Assembly (NCBI GenBank): GCA_024743255.1
Contig: JANSWY010000006.1
Location: forward strand, 75,610-126,265
Source: a bacterium
GTDB taxonomy: Bacteria > Bacteroidota > Bacteroidia > Cytophagales > Cyclobacteriaceae
Length of the DNA stretch: 50,656 nucleotides
Direction of reading: 5' to 3'
Made by a program: the position numbers and the translations under genes. The notes under the pieces are model-generated. The model did not search any database. It saw nothing but the letters and a program-made list of their open reading frames with translations, and was not told the origin of the DNA. Of this stretch, positions 35,506 to 45,700 are shown in pieces. How positions within the stretch are numbered: the stretch's first letter is position 1; each line of letters opens with the position of its first letter.

Positions 35506-35685
35506 AAAAAACCTTCATCACCCGGATATTGTCATTCGTCAACCTGATTCTGTCGTTCACACATTTTATTTCAGCAGCCGGAATTACCGTTGCATATTTG
35601 AATCAGATAACAACAAAGAAATAATCTAAAACAAAGATATAAGACATTAAAGATCCTTTTTTCCATAGCTGGTAGATTCGAAAAG

Positions 35686-35722
35686 GCCATCACGTTTAGA
35701 ACGGGTGGCTTTCTCTTTTTTA
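35686..35722 (+). terminator. Terminator-like hairpin between bcp and cdd
   Basis: Stem GCCATCACGTT pairs with AACGGGTGGC around the loop TAG, with one bulged A and one G-U pair, followed on the plus strand by a T-rich run (TTTCTCTTTTTT). It could end the permease operon transcript, although it is 500 nt past bcp; on the minus strand, where it follows cdd, the T-run is only four long. Confidence 0.5.
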
Positions 35723-35730
35723 TAAGGATT

Positions 35731-36204
35731 CTATTTCAGATTGCTCTGATCGAAGGAAAAAGGTAGGATATCCCTCACTGTGTCTATTGTAATCACCTGA
35801 CCATCTTTTGAATCAATCAATAATTTCATTTTATGGTCAAATCTATTCTCGAATTCCACCATTGCTTGTCGGCAACTGCCACATGGGAAACCTGGCTTGT
35901 TGTCAGATGCAATTGTGACTGCTAATACGATAGGCTTGGAATTTGGGAAACTCGTCCCTGCACTGAACAGAGCTACTCTCTCAGCACAAAGACCTAAAGG
36001 GAAAACCGCATTCTCCTGATTGTTTCCAGGAACGATTTCCCCATTTTCTAATAACACAGCTGCTCCAACATTATAATTTGAATAAGGTGCATATGCAGTA
36101 TCTACAGCTTTTCTTGCTGCTATCATGACCTGCTTTTCCTGCTCTGTTAATTCAGTATCAAAATCTACTTGAGTGACTTGAGTTGAGATGTCTATTTTCT
36201 TCAT
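35731..36204 (-). CDS. cdd: Cytidine deaminase
   Basis: A 157-aa zinc enzyme of pyrimidine salvage that turns cytidine and deoxycytidine into uridine and deoxyuridine. Zinc and catalytic residues are visible: Cys73 and Glu75 (GLCAERVALF), Cys108 and Cys111 (FPCGSCRQAMVEF). Substrate-binding YAPYSNYNVGAAV and NNQENAVFP are intact. The homotetrameric short form is 130-160 aa, which fits. An N-terminal extension of about 20 residues (STQVTQVDFDTELTEQE) is seen. It appears monocistronic; 71 nt separate it from the msrB stop upstream. Confidence 0.96.
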   Translation of the reverse strand: MKKIDISTQVTQVDFDTELTEQEKQVMIAARKAVDTAYAPYSNYNVGAAVLLENGEIVPGNNQENAVFPLGLCAERVALFSAGTSFPNSKPIVLAVTIASDNKPGFPCGSCRQAMVEFENRFDHKMKLLIDSKDGQVITIDTVRDILPFSFDQSNLK

Positions 36205-36275
36205 GATTGATCCTCAGTGCTGCGTATTTTAAAATCGAGCCTCCGAAAGTAATCATAAAAGATGAAAAAGCTTGC

Positions 36276-36806
36276 TTAATTGTTCTCAAGTTTTGGGGGC
36301 TCCCCTCCTTCTGGTACAAATATTAGTGCTTCAGAATTAATGCAATAACGCTTACCTGTAGGTTTTGGACCATCATCAAACACGTGACCAAGGTGGGATC
36401 CGCTTTTGCTGTCTATCACTTCCCATCTTCTCCATCCATACTTGGTGTCAAGTCTTAGGTATACTGCATCATTATCAAATGGCTCATAAAAACTTGGCCA
36501 TCCTGATCCGGAATCAAACTTAGTGTCTGAGCTAAATACCGGTTGCAAAGAAGCTGCTGAATAGTAAGTACCTTTCTTATAGTTCTTATTGAGTTTACCC
36601 GTGAAGGCCCTTTCAGTACCTTGTTCTCTTAATACTTCATATTGAAAGGCTGTCAGTCTGGATTTCCACTCTGACTCAGAAAGAGCCATTTCAAAATCAG
36701 TGAATTCCTCTGTAACTATGGTCACACCATCATCACTCTTTTCTTCCTGACTGTAGGCACAAGCCGAAAAGAATAAAGCCGCAAAAATTAGAATACTATT
36801 TCTCAT
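36276..36806 (-). CDS. msrB: Lipoprotein peptide-methionine (R)-S-oxide reductase MsrB
   Basis: A 176-aa MsrB with an N-terminal lipoprotein signal: LFFSAC, lipidated Cys16, so it is periplasmic. The catalytic Cys155 lies in [12 protein letters not shown], and the active-site [12 protein letters not shown] and GWPSFYEPF blocks are present. Two changes from zinc-type MsrB are clear: the two CxxC zinc pairs are absent (YYSAAS replaces the first), and the frequent resolving cysteine in SGCGWPSF is Ser101 here. It is therefore a one-cysteine enzyme that needs an outside reductant. It repairs oxidised methionine in envelope proteins. MsrA, also a predicted lipoprotein, is encoded 1.1 kb upstream on the same strand, with one duplicated-domain lipoprotein between them. 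Confidence 0.93.
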   Translation of the reverse strand: MRNSILIFAALFFSACAYSQEEKSDDGVTIVTEEFTDFEMALSESEWKSRLTAFQYEVLREQGTERAFTGKLNKNYKKGTYYSAASLQPVFSSDTKFDSGSGWPSFYEPFDNDAVYLRLDTKYGWRRWEVIDSKSGSHLGHVFDDGPKPTGKRYCINSEALIFVPEGGEPPKLENN

Positions 36807-36840
36807 ACTGCAATTTAGAATTGTTTTACTCGCAGTAACG

Positions 36841-36876
36841 TCCGGTTTAATAAAACTGTTTTTTGATGTGACCGGA
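36841..36876. promoter_or_regulatory. Spaced inverted repeat upstream of msrB
   Basis: TCCGGT (36841-36846) and ACCGGA (36871-36876) form 6-bp perfect arms around 24 nt, 35-70 nt before the msrB start. It could be a regulator site or chance; GC-rich arms stand out in this AT-rich spacer. No exact TAnnTTTG box is seen nearby. Confidence 0.25.
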
Positions 36877-36898
36877 TTGTCAAATTTCTTACACGAAA

Positions 36899-37801
36899 CT
36901 ACATATTAGCCTCGTACTTCTTCCACATTTCGTCAATGTACATCGGTTCGGTAATAATCTCACCGTTCTCTTGTTTGTTCTTTAAGATCACATTTCCTAC
37001 ATGCTTCCATCCTTCCTCAGCAATCTCCATTTCAAACGGCACTACCGTTCCCTGCTGTTGCGGTCCGTTAGGATACATTGTTCTTATAGCCTCTACATAT
37101 TTGCCATCTTCAAAATAATAAGTTCCTGTACCAAGTCCGTAAACCATATCTCCCTCTGCATCAAACTGAACCCAGGCAAAATGTGATGGAGTGATGAGTT
37201 TCATGTATCTGATAAACTCAGGATATTCCTGTCTTGTGCTGTCAGCTTTACCTCTGTAAGACTCGAGGCTCCATGATCCTACTAATGAAGTGTTTTCCGT
37301 GTTTGACATTTCTGTGCTTCTGACCCACCTTTCCTCAATCTTCATGCTGTCTGTCATTATCATATCCCCAGTCTCCACATCCATGTCCATTATTTTCGCA
37401 TAACCTTTATGATACCATTCTCCATCTTTTCTCTCATGTTCAAAAGGGATTGCCTGCCCCAGCTCATTAGATCCCGGAGGGAAGAAGAACTCAATATCCT
37501 CCACATACTTACCACCTTCAAAACGATAAGTACCACCACCGGCACCTTCCATTTTGCTTGTGGTTTTATTGTATTTTACCCATATGAAGTGCGTATCAGT
37601 TATAAATTTCTCATAGATGATCTCTGCCCCGTATTGAGTCCATTCATCTGGAGTGTTACTATCCACATCTTTATAATATTTTAGGACCCAGGTTCCTTCA
37701 ATTGAACCCTGATCAGTCTGGACTGTCTCTTTTTTGGGAGGATTATTAGTGCAGGAATAAGCGATTACAGCTACTAACAGAACTATGGAAAACTTCTTCA
37801 T
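36899..37801 (-). CDS. Lipoprotein with two copies of a lipocalin-like domain
   Basis: A 300-aa predicted lipoprotein (lipobox AYSC, Cys17) of unassigned function. It has an internal duplication: residues of about 34-160 and 172-297 align. Both open with a short GTW or GSW strand ([22 protein letters not shown]) and share [82 protein letters not shown], and end EERWVR/DEMWKK. Similar single domains occur as lipocalin-like secreted proteins in Bacteroidota; the beta-barrel fold is inferred from the strand pattern. It lies between msrB and msrA on the same strand with gaps of 92 and 154 nt, so it may be separately transcribed. Confidence 0.85.
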   Translation of the reverse strand: MKKFSIVLLVAVIAYSCTNNPPKKETVQTDQGSIEGTWVLKYYKDVDSNTPDEWTQYGAEIIYEKFITDTHFIWVKYNKTTSKMEGAGGGTYRFEGGKYVEDIEFFFPPGSNELGQAIPFEHERKDGEWYHKGYAKIMDMDVETGDMIMTDSMKIEERWVRSTEMSNTENTSLVGSWSLESYRGKADSTRQEYPEFIRYMKLITPSHFAWVQFDAEGDMVYGLGTGTYYFEDGKYVEAIRTMYPNGPQQQGTVVPFEMEIAEEGWKHVGNVILKNKQENGEIITEPMYIDEMWKKYEANM

Positions 37802-37955
37802 TTTTGATTCATTGGTTATGTATTATAATTTATCCAATAAATGAATCATCGCCAAATTTTATTATGCCTTTCGGACGAATTCCTTCTCAAAGACACAAAA
37901 TTGCACTTTTTATAGAAGAAAGTTTTACACAGATGGTTGTGAAGGAAATTTCAGT

Positions 37956-38609
37956 TTATTGATACTGTGGCTTCAATTTGTCCTTAAACTCCTTAAGAAA
38001 CTTTTTAACCTTTGGTCTGGTCACATTCACCACATATCCCTGATTAGGATTTAACTCATAAAAATTCTGATGGTACCCTTCTGCCAAATAGAACTTTTCA
38101 TAAGCCGCCAATTCAGTGACAATAGACTTATTAAATTTCCCTGAAGCACCCAATTCTTCCACATAGCTTCTAACGGTCTCTTCCTGAATTGCATCATGAT
38201 AATAAACAGCAGAACGATACTGCTCACCTACATCCGGTCCCTGACGATTCAATTGTGTAGGATCGTGTGTTGCAAAGAATATTTCTAAAAGCTCCTGATA
38301 AGAAACTACCTGGGGGTCAAATGTAATTTGCACCGCTTCAGCATGGGTGGTCCTGCCATAGCTTACTTGTTTATAAGTTGGATTTTTCTCCTTACCACCT
38401 GAGTAACCAGAAACTACATCCTCTACCCCATTTACTCTCTCAAACACGGCTTCAACACACCAGAAACAGCCTCCAGCGAAAGTTGCCAGTTCCAGTCCGT
38501 CCTCTAAATCAACTTGCCGAAAATTGTCCGGCCCATTGTTATTGGATTGCGCACACGCAGTGCTTGTAATGATAAGAAAAGCAAAAAGTGATTTTATAAA
38601 CAAATTCAT
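37956..38609 (-). CDS. msrA: Lipoprotein peptide-methionine (S)-S-oxide reductase MsrA
   Basis: A 217-aa MsrA. The N-terminus MNLFIKSLFAFLIITSTACAQ carries a lipobox with Cys19, so the enzyme is predicted to be anchored in the periplasm. The active site is FAGGCFWCVEAVF with catalytic Cys48 and Cys51. Other family blocks are SGYSGG, VSYGRTTHAEAVQITFDP, FFATHDPTQLNRQGPDVGEQYRSAVYY, and FYLAEGYHQNFYELNPNQGY. It reduces the S-diastereomer of methionine sulfoxide; MsrB nearby handles the R form. The C-terminal region lacks the extra cysteines of E. coli MsrA. Gap to the ArsR gene upstream is 82 nt. Confidence 0.95.
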   Translation of the reverse strand: MNLFIKSLFAFLIITSTACAQSNNNGPDNFRQVDLEDGLELATFAGGCFWCVEAVFERVNGVEDVVSGYSGGKEKNPTYKQVSYGRTTHAEAVQITFDPQVVSYQELLEIFFATHDPTQLNRQGPDVGEQYRSAVYYHDAIQEETVRSYVEELGASGKFNKSIVTELAAYEKFYLAEGYHQNFYELNPNQGYVVNVTRPKVKKFLKEFKDKLKPQYQ

Positions 38610-38691
38610 GGTGTTAATTATTTTAGAAGAAGTAACTAATTAACAGGGATTGAGGTTTTGTAATCCTATGAATTTGTAAGATATCTTACAA

Positions 38692-38979
38692 TCAATCGAA
38701 GCTCCAGAACTTCTCGTATTGCTTGGTCCATTCGTGCATTTCCTTAATAGGGAAAGGGTTAGCCATGCAAAATTTCTCTCTTCCAACTTTGGTAATTTCT
38801 ATAAGCCCGGAGCTCTTTAATATCTTCAGATGTTTGGTAACTGCCTGACGCGTCATCTTAAACTCCTCTACCACTTTATTGATTGGCATGCCGGCACCAT
38901 TATTCAACAATATCCCAATAATCTCTCTCCTGGTGGGATCTGCTATCGCTTTAAATACACTGTAGGCCTCCTCATTCAT
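38692..38979 (-). CDS. ArsR-family winged-helix transcriptional regulator
   Basis: A 95-aa DNA-binding protein. The N-terminal block EAYSVFKAIADPTRREIIGILL and the recognition helix MTRQAVTKHLKILKSSGLIEI identify the ArsR/SmtB type of winged helix. No Cys-x-Cys metal site is seen (the only Cys is in KFCMANPFPI), and the end EMHEWTKQYEKFWSFD matches the subgroup often paired with SRPBCC-domain proteins, none of which is present here. The gene lies upstream of msrA, so it could be co-transcribed with it; the 82-nt gap leaves room for a separate promoter. Confidence 0.92.
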   Translation of the reverse strand: MNEEAYSVFKAIADPTRREIIGILLNNGAGMPINKVVEEFKMTRQAVTKHLKILKSSGLIEITKVGREKFCMANPFPIKEMHEWTKQYEKFWSFD

Positions 38980-39028
38980 GATTCCTTAAATTTTCCCGAT
39001 AAATGATATTTTAAATACGCCCTCTAAC

Positions 39029-39036
39029 CAAATATA
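39029..39036 (-). promoter_or_regulatory. Candidate -7 box for the ArsR gene
   Basis: The minus strand reads TATATTTG, an exact TAnnTTTG, 50 nt before the start codon. No TTTG was found 19-21 nt upstream of it, so the assignment is partial. Confidence 0.35.
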
Positions 39037-39099
39037 CGAATAATCAACCAAATAATTGCATTTCCGGTATGAACGGGGATTTGGGAGTGGTGGTTGTGG

Positions 39100-39369
39100 T
39101 TGTCTGTTGTCTGTTGTCTGTTGTCTGTTGTCTGTTGAACGAGTTACGGGTTACGGGTTACGGGTTGCCCTCCTACGCGATAGCTTTCACCGGCGGCCAT
39201 AGCCTCTGGCGAAGGACTCGGCGGCCTGCGGGTTGATTAGAGAATGTGTATTTTAGGATTTAGATATTATAACTTAGGATTTTCAAAACCATGCCGTCAT
39301 TCCGGAAATGTGTAGCAGTTACGAATATCATCACCTATCTCCCCCTTGGAGAAGGGGTTAGGGGGATTG
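39100..39369. repeat. Dispersed intergenic element, copy C
   Basis: Begins with five exact TTGTCTG heptamers (39100-39134), then TTGAACGAG, three exact TTACGGG heptamers (39144-39164), TTGCCCTCC, and CCCCTTGGAGAAGGGG (39342-39357) followed by TTAGGGGGATTGA. The order and orientation match copy B read on the minus strand. No terminal inverted repeat is found at the right end, so this copy is either truncated or differently bounded. A GC-rich stretch at about 39170-39235 is not shared with copies A or B. Confidence 0.6.
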
Positions 39370-39440
39370 AAAGACTCAAACCTTCTCTCAGCGTCCCGCT
39401 AAGATCCACACCCGAAATGTGTTAGTGAAGAAACCATTCC

Positions 39441-39460
39441 AAAAAGAAGCGTCTCGCTTC
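39441..39460 (-). terminator. Possible terminator far downstream of the 2925-aa gene
   Basis: A perfect 6-bp stem GAAGCG-AGA-CGCTTC on the minus strand is followed by TTTTT. It lies about 300 nt after the giant gene stop. The stem is short, so support is moderate. Confidence 0.4.
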
Positions 39461-39758
39461 AAACCAACATGATAATACCAATTCCCTCACCAATCCACCA
39501 TTATTGGATTAATACAAATATTTAAGACAGTATTACCAAATACTTGTAGTAAGGCATGAATAATTCCAATTAATTGATCTAGTTTTAATCAAGTTAATCC
39601 TGACGAGCTCTCCTGAACTATTTCAATTAGTACATTCAGTGGGAAATAAGAGCACAGATATAGGCTTTCGCACGATACAAGTAATAGAGCAAATGTTCAT
39701 CAAAATAACTTCAAACAGATAACCATTGAATCAACCCTAGTCAGTACTAAAACCTGAA

Positions 39759-42700
39759 TCACTCTTTGAGCAACCTCTCACGAACATTCCACCCATCACC
39801 AGTTATTAATATAAAATACATACCAGATGGCCGATCAATCAACGAAATTGAATAATCCATATCATCACCTAAAACAACCTCTGAAGTATCAAGTATTTTC
39901 CCTTCTAAGGTCATTAATTGGATGTTGACTTTTTCGTTTAAGTGTCCTTCATACTTTATATGAACAACATCTCTTGTTGGGTTCGGGTGCAGACTAAAAT
40001 GCTGATCATATGACTCAAGAGCACTTGTGATGTCAAATGACACGGATTCCGTTTCCAACACACAATCATCAACTGTTACCTCCAAATGATAATCTCCATC
40101 TGCAGTGACTTCATATGTATTATCTGTGGCTCCTAATATTGCAGTTCTATCTTTATACCATTGGTTGCCCGTTTCATAATTGGACTGCAAAATAAGACCC
40201 GATACTGCAATTTCCGGATCAATTACCGATTCTATCGTGATAGTAAAAACCTCAGTTGCTAAATCAACCGGAGAACTTCCTAAATAGGCATAGTAAGTCC
40301 CAAGGTCTAAACTCTCTGGAAACATAATGACTATTTGGGCCGGTCCCGTTTGAAACTCATCTATTTCTATTGTTTCATCATAAATACTATCCATTCCTGC
40401 TAGTGAGAGTGTATAATCCCCGTCTATTATGGCATCACCAAACACCGAGTATTCAATCACAGGTTGTGTACATGCAGTAAGGGTAGTATTTTCGAAGGAC
40501 ATTTCTGGAAGAACCAAAAAGTCTTCTGATACGAAGTAGCAGCTGCTGAACTCATTTTCAACACGATACACTCCACTTGTAGTAATGTCCAATGTATTTC
40601 CACTTGCATTTAAGGATTCACCATTTAGGAACCACATTCCATCTTCGGCTTCCTCTGCGATTAATTGATATCCATTTCTCACAATTGTTGGAATTGGGGC
40701 ACTGCCAAAAGTAATCTCACTTGGGTAGTAGACAAATGAACCTTCTGTTGGAACTACCGCTATATAATAAGTTCCTTCGGCAATATTTGAATGTATCATC
40801 ACGGTAATTTCAGAGCCTGTATCTTCTAAAATCGAGAGCTTTATATCGTGTGATACTGTATCTCCCTGGTATATTATAACTTGTCTTTCTTGTTCTACTT
40901 CTGGCCCTCTTCTTGAGTATCCAAATGTATAGGACGTACCCAGACAACCTGACAATACCAGATCACTGTTATCTATTTCATAACTAGTATTCATTGTGGT
41001 GAACTCTCCTGTCAGCGCTTCATTATTGTATTTATACAATGCATCCTCCGTGTTGTAATTATAAATAGCATACTGGTAAGTGGTGTTTGGGTCCAAATTG
41101 TATAATGTGATAGAGGGAGACAATTCGCTTCCATTATAAACAACCTTTACTCCTTCCGTCAACTCAGTATCATCTGCATTCCAATTTGCATCAGCATTGT
41201 AATAAACATTATCTTCTGGCCCTACTGCTATTGGTTCATTTCCTTCCTTCAATAGAACAATCGACCCATCGAAACGGCTATTCCAATAATTAAGCGATGA
41301 TGTGGTTTCTGTGACTTGAACTGAATAGAAATTTGGTAAGACATCTGGTCTTGAAATTGAAGTTCTGGCCATTGCGGAAACTGAAGTATCATTGTAATTA
41401 AGATCCTCCTCATCTGAAATTTTATAAGTAAATGCATGGAAATAATAATTCTCCCTTTCGAATAGACCTGTAATGGTAACTTCATTTCCAGTACCAGAAT
41501 ATACCACAAAGTGATCTCCGTCAATTACGTCACCAGATCCAAAATGGCTATTTGCACTGTAAGACACCCTATCAATTGGTGATTCGTTAATTGTTTCGGA
41601 TTCACTAGCTAATATCAATATAGAAGCACCTTCCTCCATATCCCAAATTAAATCCACTGACTGATCTGTAATATTAACAGTATTCAAAAAGTCTACGGTA
41701 TCAGGTTCTGCTGAGAGTTGATCACTTATTGTTGTTGCAAAGAATTTAGCTCCTTTTCTAACCTCATTGCTGCCATAGCTTTGAGTGTAAACAATAGTTA
41801 ATGCACCTTCATCATTTGTAGGAATATAAAGTGAATCATAATCTGGATCTTGTTCATAATACAGAGTTCTCAGATCAATTTCACCAATCAATAAACTATC
41901 TATCACAGAGGTGGCATCATATAACATTAAACTTCCAGATCTTGGAGCAAGAGATTGGATCTTGAACATTACCTTTTTGGAGGAGTCATTTGGTAAAAGT
42001 GTAATTTGGCCAAAATCTGATACATAGGCAGGAAAACCTATCCCATATTGTGAGTAAAGTGTTGTTTCATTAACTTCAACAGCTCCCCCATTCTCAAATA
42101 GAAATACATCATGAATATCAGGAGTTACAAACTCAAAATCTCTGCTGAAAGAAGTATATGTTACTTCCGTACTTGAGCGATTGTAGGAATATAATTTTAC
42201 AACATAAGCTGTGTTTGGTTCGAGGTTATCAAATGAATAATGTAAAGCGCGACCAACATCTCTCACCACAGTCAATCCTATAGAATCTGGTAGTGATGAA
42301 TCAAGCTCGGAACTGTAAAACTCGTTATTAAATGGTATTTCATTGGGTGCATCGACTCTACTTAAGGCAACCAAGGTATTGGTTGATCTATATGAATCCC
42401 ACTCAACTTCAATCGATGTTGAATCACCATAGGAAAGATAAGGAAATGGAACATCATTGGGTTCAGAAGGTGTAGTTTCACCATCCTGAATCCATCCTTC
42501 CGTATTATCCATAAGGTTACTATTTCTTGCAAGATATACAGCAGACCCTACAGTATGATTATCTATTAACTCAGCTCTTTCTACAATTAATGAATCTTCA
42601 AGAGTTTCGATGTATCCTTCAAACCCTGGTCTGGTTGACTCTATGAATAAATTATATTCCGGGTTCGAAATCAATTCTCCAATACGAATTGTATCCGTTT

Positions 42701-45700
42701 CTCCTATTTCCAATCTGGTTCCTCTAAAATCCAAAACCTCGATTTTAGGATGACGGTAAGCTACTAGTCTGTAATAACTAGATTGAATGTAAGGAAATTC
42801 ATGTTTTGAATTTAAGTTGTAAATACCAGTAATTGGTGGAATATTTTCTATGTAATCTGTATTATCCCACCAATAATCAATTCCAATTGTATCAATTGAT
42901 TCAGGCATTACTAAATGTTGCCCTTCAAATCCAACATAATCAATTCTGGATGGCAGTTGTTCCATCACAATTTTTCCAGTAGCATATGTTCTAATATCAA
43001 CATTACTATTCGAGTTATTTTCAGTCAGATTGATATAATTGACACTATCAATACCATAAAACTCAAAGTTACGATCACCCATATATAAGCTATCCCCTGC
43101 ATACAGGTTATTGTAAATTTTAAATGTTTTATTATAATTATTGACTCCAATGCTGTCCGATTGAATTGTTACCTTCCTATTAAGGTTGCGAGCATCTAAA
43201 GTAAAAAAGCTATATGGGTTGTTTCTAAAGGCATAAATAGAAGGGATATCATTATCGCTAAAGGAGTTTTCATCTATAATTACTGTGGCACCTTTGTGAG
43301 GAATAGTATCATGTGATGTAGACCCTCCTGAAGTAGTGGCCCAATGACTTGGATCTTCCCAACTTCCTTCTCCGCCAACCCAATAGAATTCCAAACTTCC
43401 CAGAGTTGATGCATTTGCGGTTGCATACATTGATCTATTAATAGCAATTGCACCATTCCTGTTTTCCAAAGCATAAACTGAAAAATTATAGTTTCTACCA
43501 GGCACCAAATTATTGATAATGGCAGTAGAATCACGAGTATATGCTCCAATAAACCCTTCTGATAACGGGAAGTTTTCTATCTCAAAATCGTATGGGAAAT
43601 TTGGTTGTCGACCATCCTCTAACGGCAAAACCATACTGTCCGCTTCATGTACATATACAATGAATCTGTCCACGATCCACCATTCAATATCGGTCCAATC
43701 TAATCGAACGGATGTACTGGTGATGTTACTCACAATCACAGTATCAGGACCAACCGTTGGTGCTTCTGGTATAGGATTAACCCTAATCTGTCCAGATGCC
43801 TTGTATGATCTCAAACTACCTTCTCCATTATAATCCAGAATGTACGCATCCTCGATTCTAGAATCCCCAAAACCATAAACAACACATTCGTTATCGGTTC
43901 CGTCATAAACTACTTTTATTCTGTTACTGCCACCCATTGGATATATTGGAGATGTAAGAATATTAGAATCAGCCTCAAATTCGTATCCATTTAGAAGCTC
44001 CCCAATATCCTCTATGTAACCTTCTTCTATGATAACCATTGTACGTTCTCCATTACCACCTTCCCAAACTATCTTTACACTATCTGATTCATAAGGAACA
44101 AAATCCAAATTGTAGAAGTATTCTGTTGGGGCATTAGATTCTGTTTCAAAAACAGCTATGGTTGGGTAACTGTAATTGATCTCTTTACCGGATCCGTTAT
44201 ATTCATAGATTGCAAGTGTATAAGTTTTGCTAGCAATGAGATCGTCCAAATTAAATTCAGATCCCGTTCCTTTATAGGCAATATATCCTGTTCTAATGAT
44301 CCCCCTGGATTGTACTTCATCTCCCAATTCAAACTCCAGACCATCAGTTACAGGTGGCACATCGTCATCATTTATTAGTATTGCAATAATTCCTTCTCCA
44401 TCTCCTCTGGTCAGAGCAACGTGCGCAGAGGTAAATGAAACTGAGTCTATTGTAATCCCTGAAGATTGTAACTGAGGTTCATCTGCCAAAGTACCTGCTA
44501 TTGGATAAATCAGACCTTTCCAACCAATATTTAAATTGCTCGTGTTACCTCTTCCTATTTCTCCATATTCAATGGTAATTATACCTTCATCGTTAGTTGC
44601 AATAACTGGTGTAGGACTAGTTACAGTTGACGTATAACTCCTAACCAAATTGGAGGAATCCATGGGTCCATCGTATACGTTTAAGTCACGGTAGAAATTA
44701 TTTTCTCCAAGAAGAAACACAAGTTTGTCACCTGTTTTACTCGGGTAGAAAGTTTCAAATTTGTAGCCAAGATCAACGTTTGAATACCCGTATTGATTAT
44801 AAATTATTGTGTTACTGGATATTATAGTATCCTGCGCTCCTAAAAGAATGGAGTTTGTCTCCAAAGTCATATCTGAATAACTCCCTGATCCATTAACACC
44901 ATACCTTACTCCAGCTTCATTTTCTGACATTAGAACTGCATAAAAATAATACTCAGTTTCCGGCTCTAACCCCGTGACATTAATAGTATTACGTACATAA
45001 CTCCCAGTTAAATAAGCTTTTCCTACAGCAAAAACATCTGCCAACAACTCATCCCCTTGACCAAATTCTTGATTTGCATTAACTCTTAAATTATCTACCA
45101 ATGCCTCTTTTAATAATTCACTATCAATTAATTCCTCACTGGCAAACAAAATAACATCAGTATTTTCAAATGGATTAGTATTTGTGGATACCCTTATACT
45201 CATTTCCTCTTTTGCTAGAGCGTTGGACACCATACTTAATTCATATTCATCCAATAAGTCTTCAGGCTCCTCCAAGGAGTGATCAATTGTAAATGAATAA
45301 CTGTCTAAAGCATAAACTGTAGAAGAACCACTTCCATTAAACTCGTAAACTTTGAGTGTATAAGTATCTCCTGCCGTTATGCCCGTGATTTCGATAGTAG
45401 AATCATTACCACTTAGTACAATAAACTCTCCGCTAACTACTTCTTCACCACTTCCAAAATTAGTATTTGCCGTGTATGTTGTATTGTCTGAAGGTTCAAA
45501 TGAAATTGTGGTGTTACCATTTTCAACTATGATTAGTCTACCCTCTCCATCCCCAGGTTCTATGTTGAACGTGAATGAGTTGTCCGTTTTACTAACTAGT
45601 TGGCCATTTGATGCTTCAATTGAAGGTCTGTTTTTATTACTTAAGACATACTCAAATGGACTTGATACATAAGTAATCTCATTTTCCTTTTCCGCATACT

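Larger units (their letters stand above)
38980..39758. other. Long intergenic region (779 nt) without a supported gene
   Basis: Holds a -7-like box for the ArsR gene, repeat element copy C (39100-39369), a GC-rich patch (about 39170-39235) and a hairpin (39446-39460) that may end the giant gene transcript. No ORF with a credible start, composition or family pattern was found on either strand. From about 39480 to 39758 I see nothing beyond AT-rich spacer. Confidence 0.7.

Noticed and set aside
39165-39240. rRNA or tRNA remnant
   Set aside because: GC content suggested a stable RNA, but no rRNA signature or cloverleaf could be drawn.
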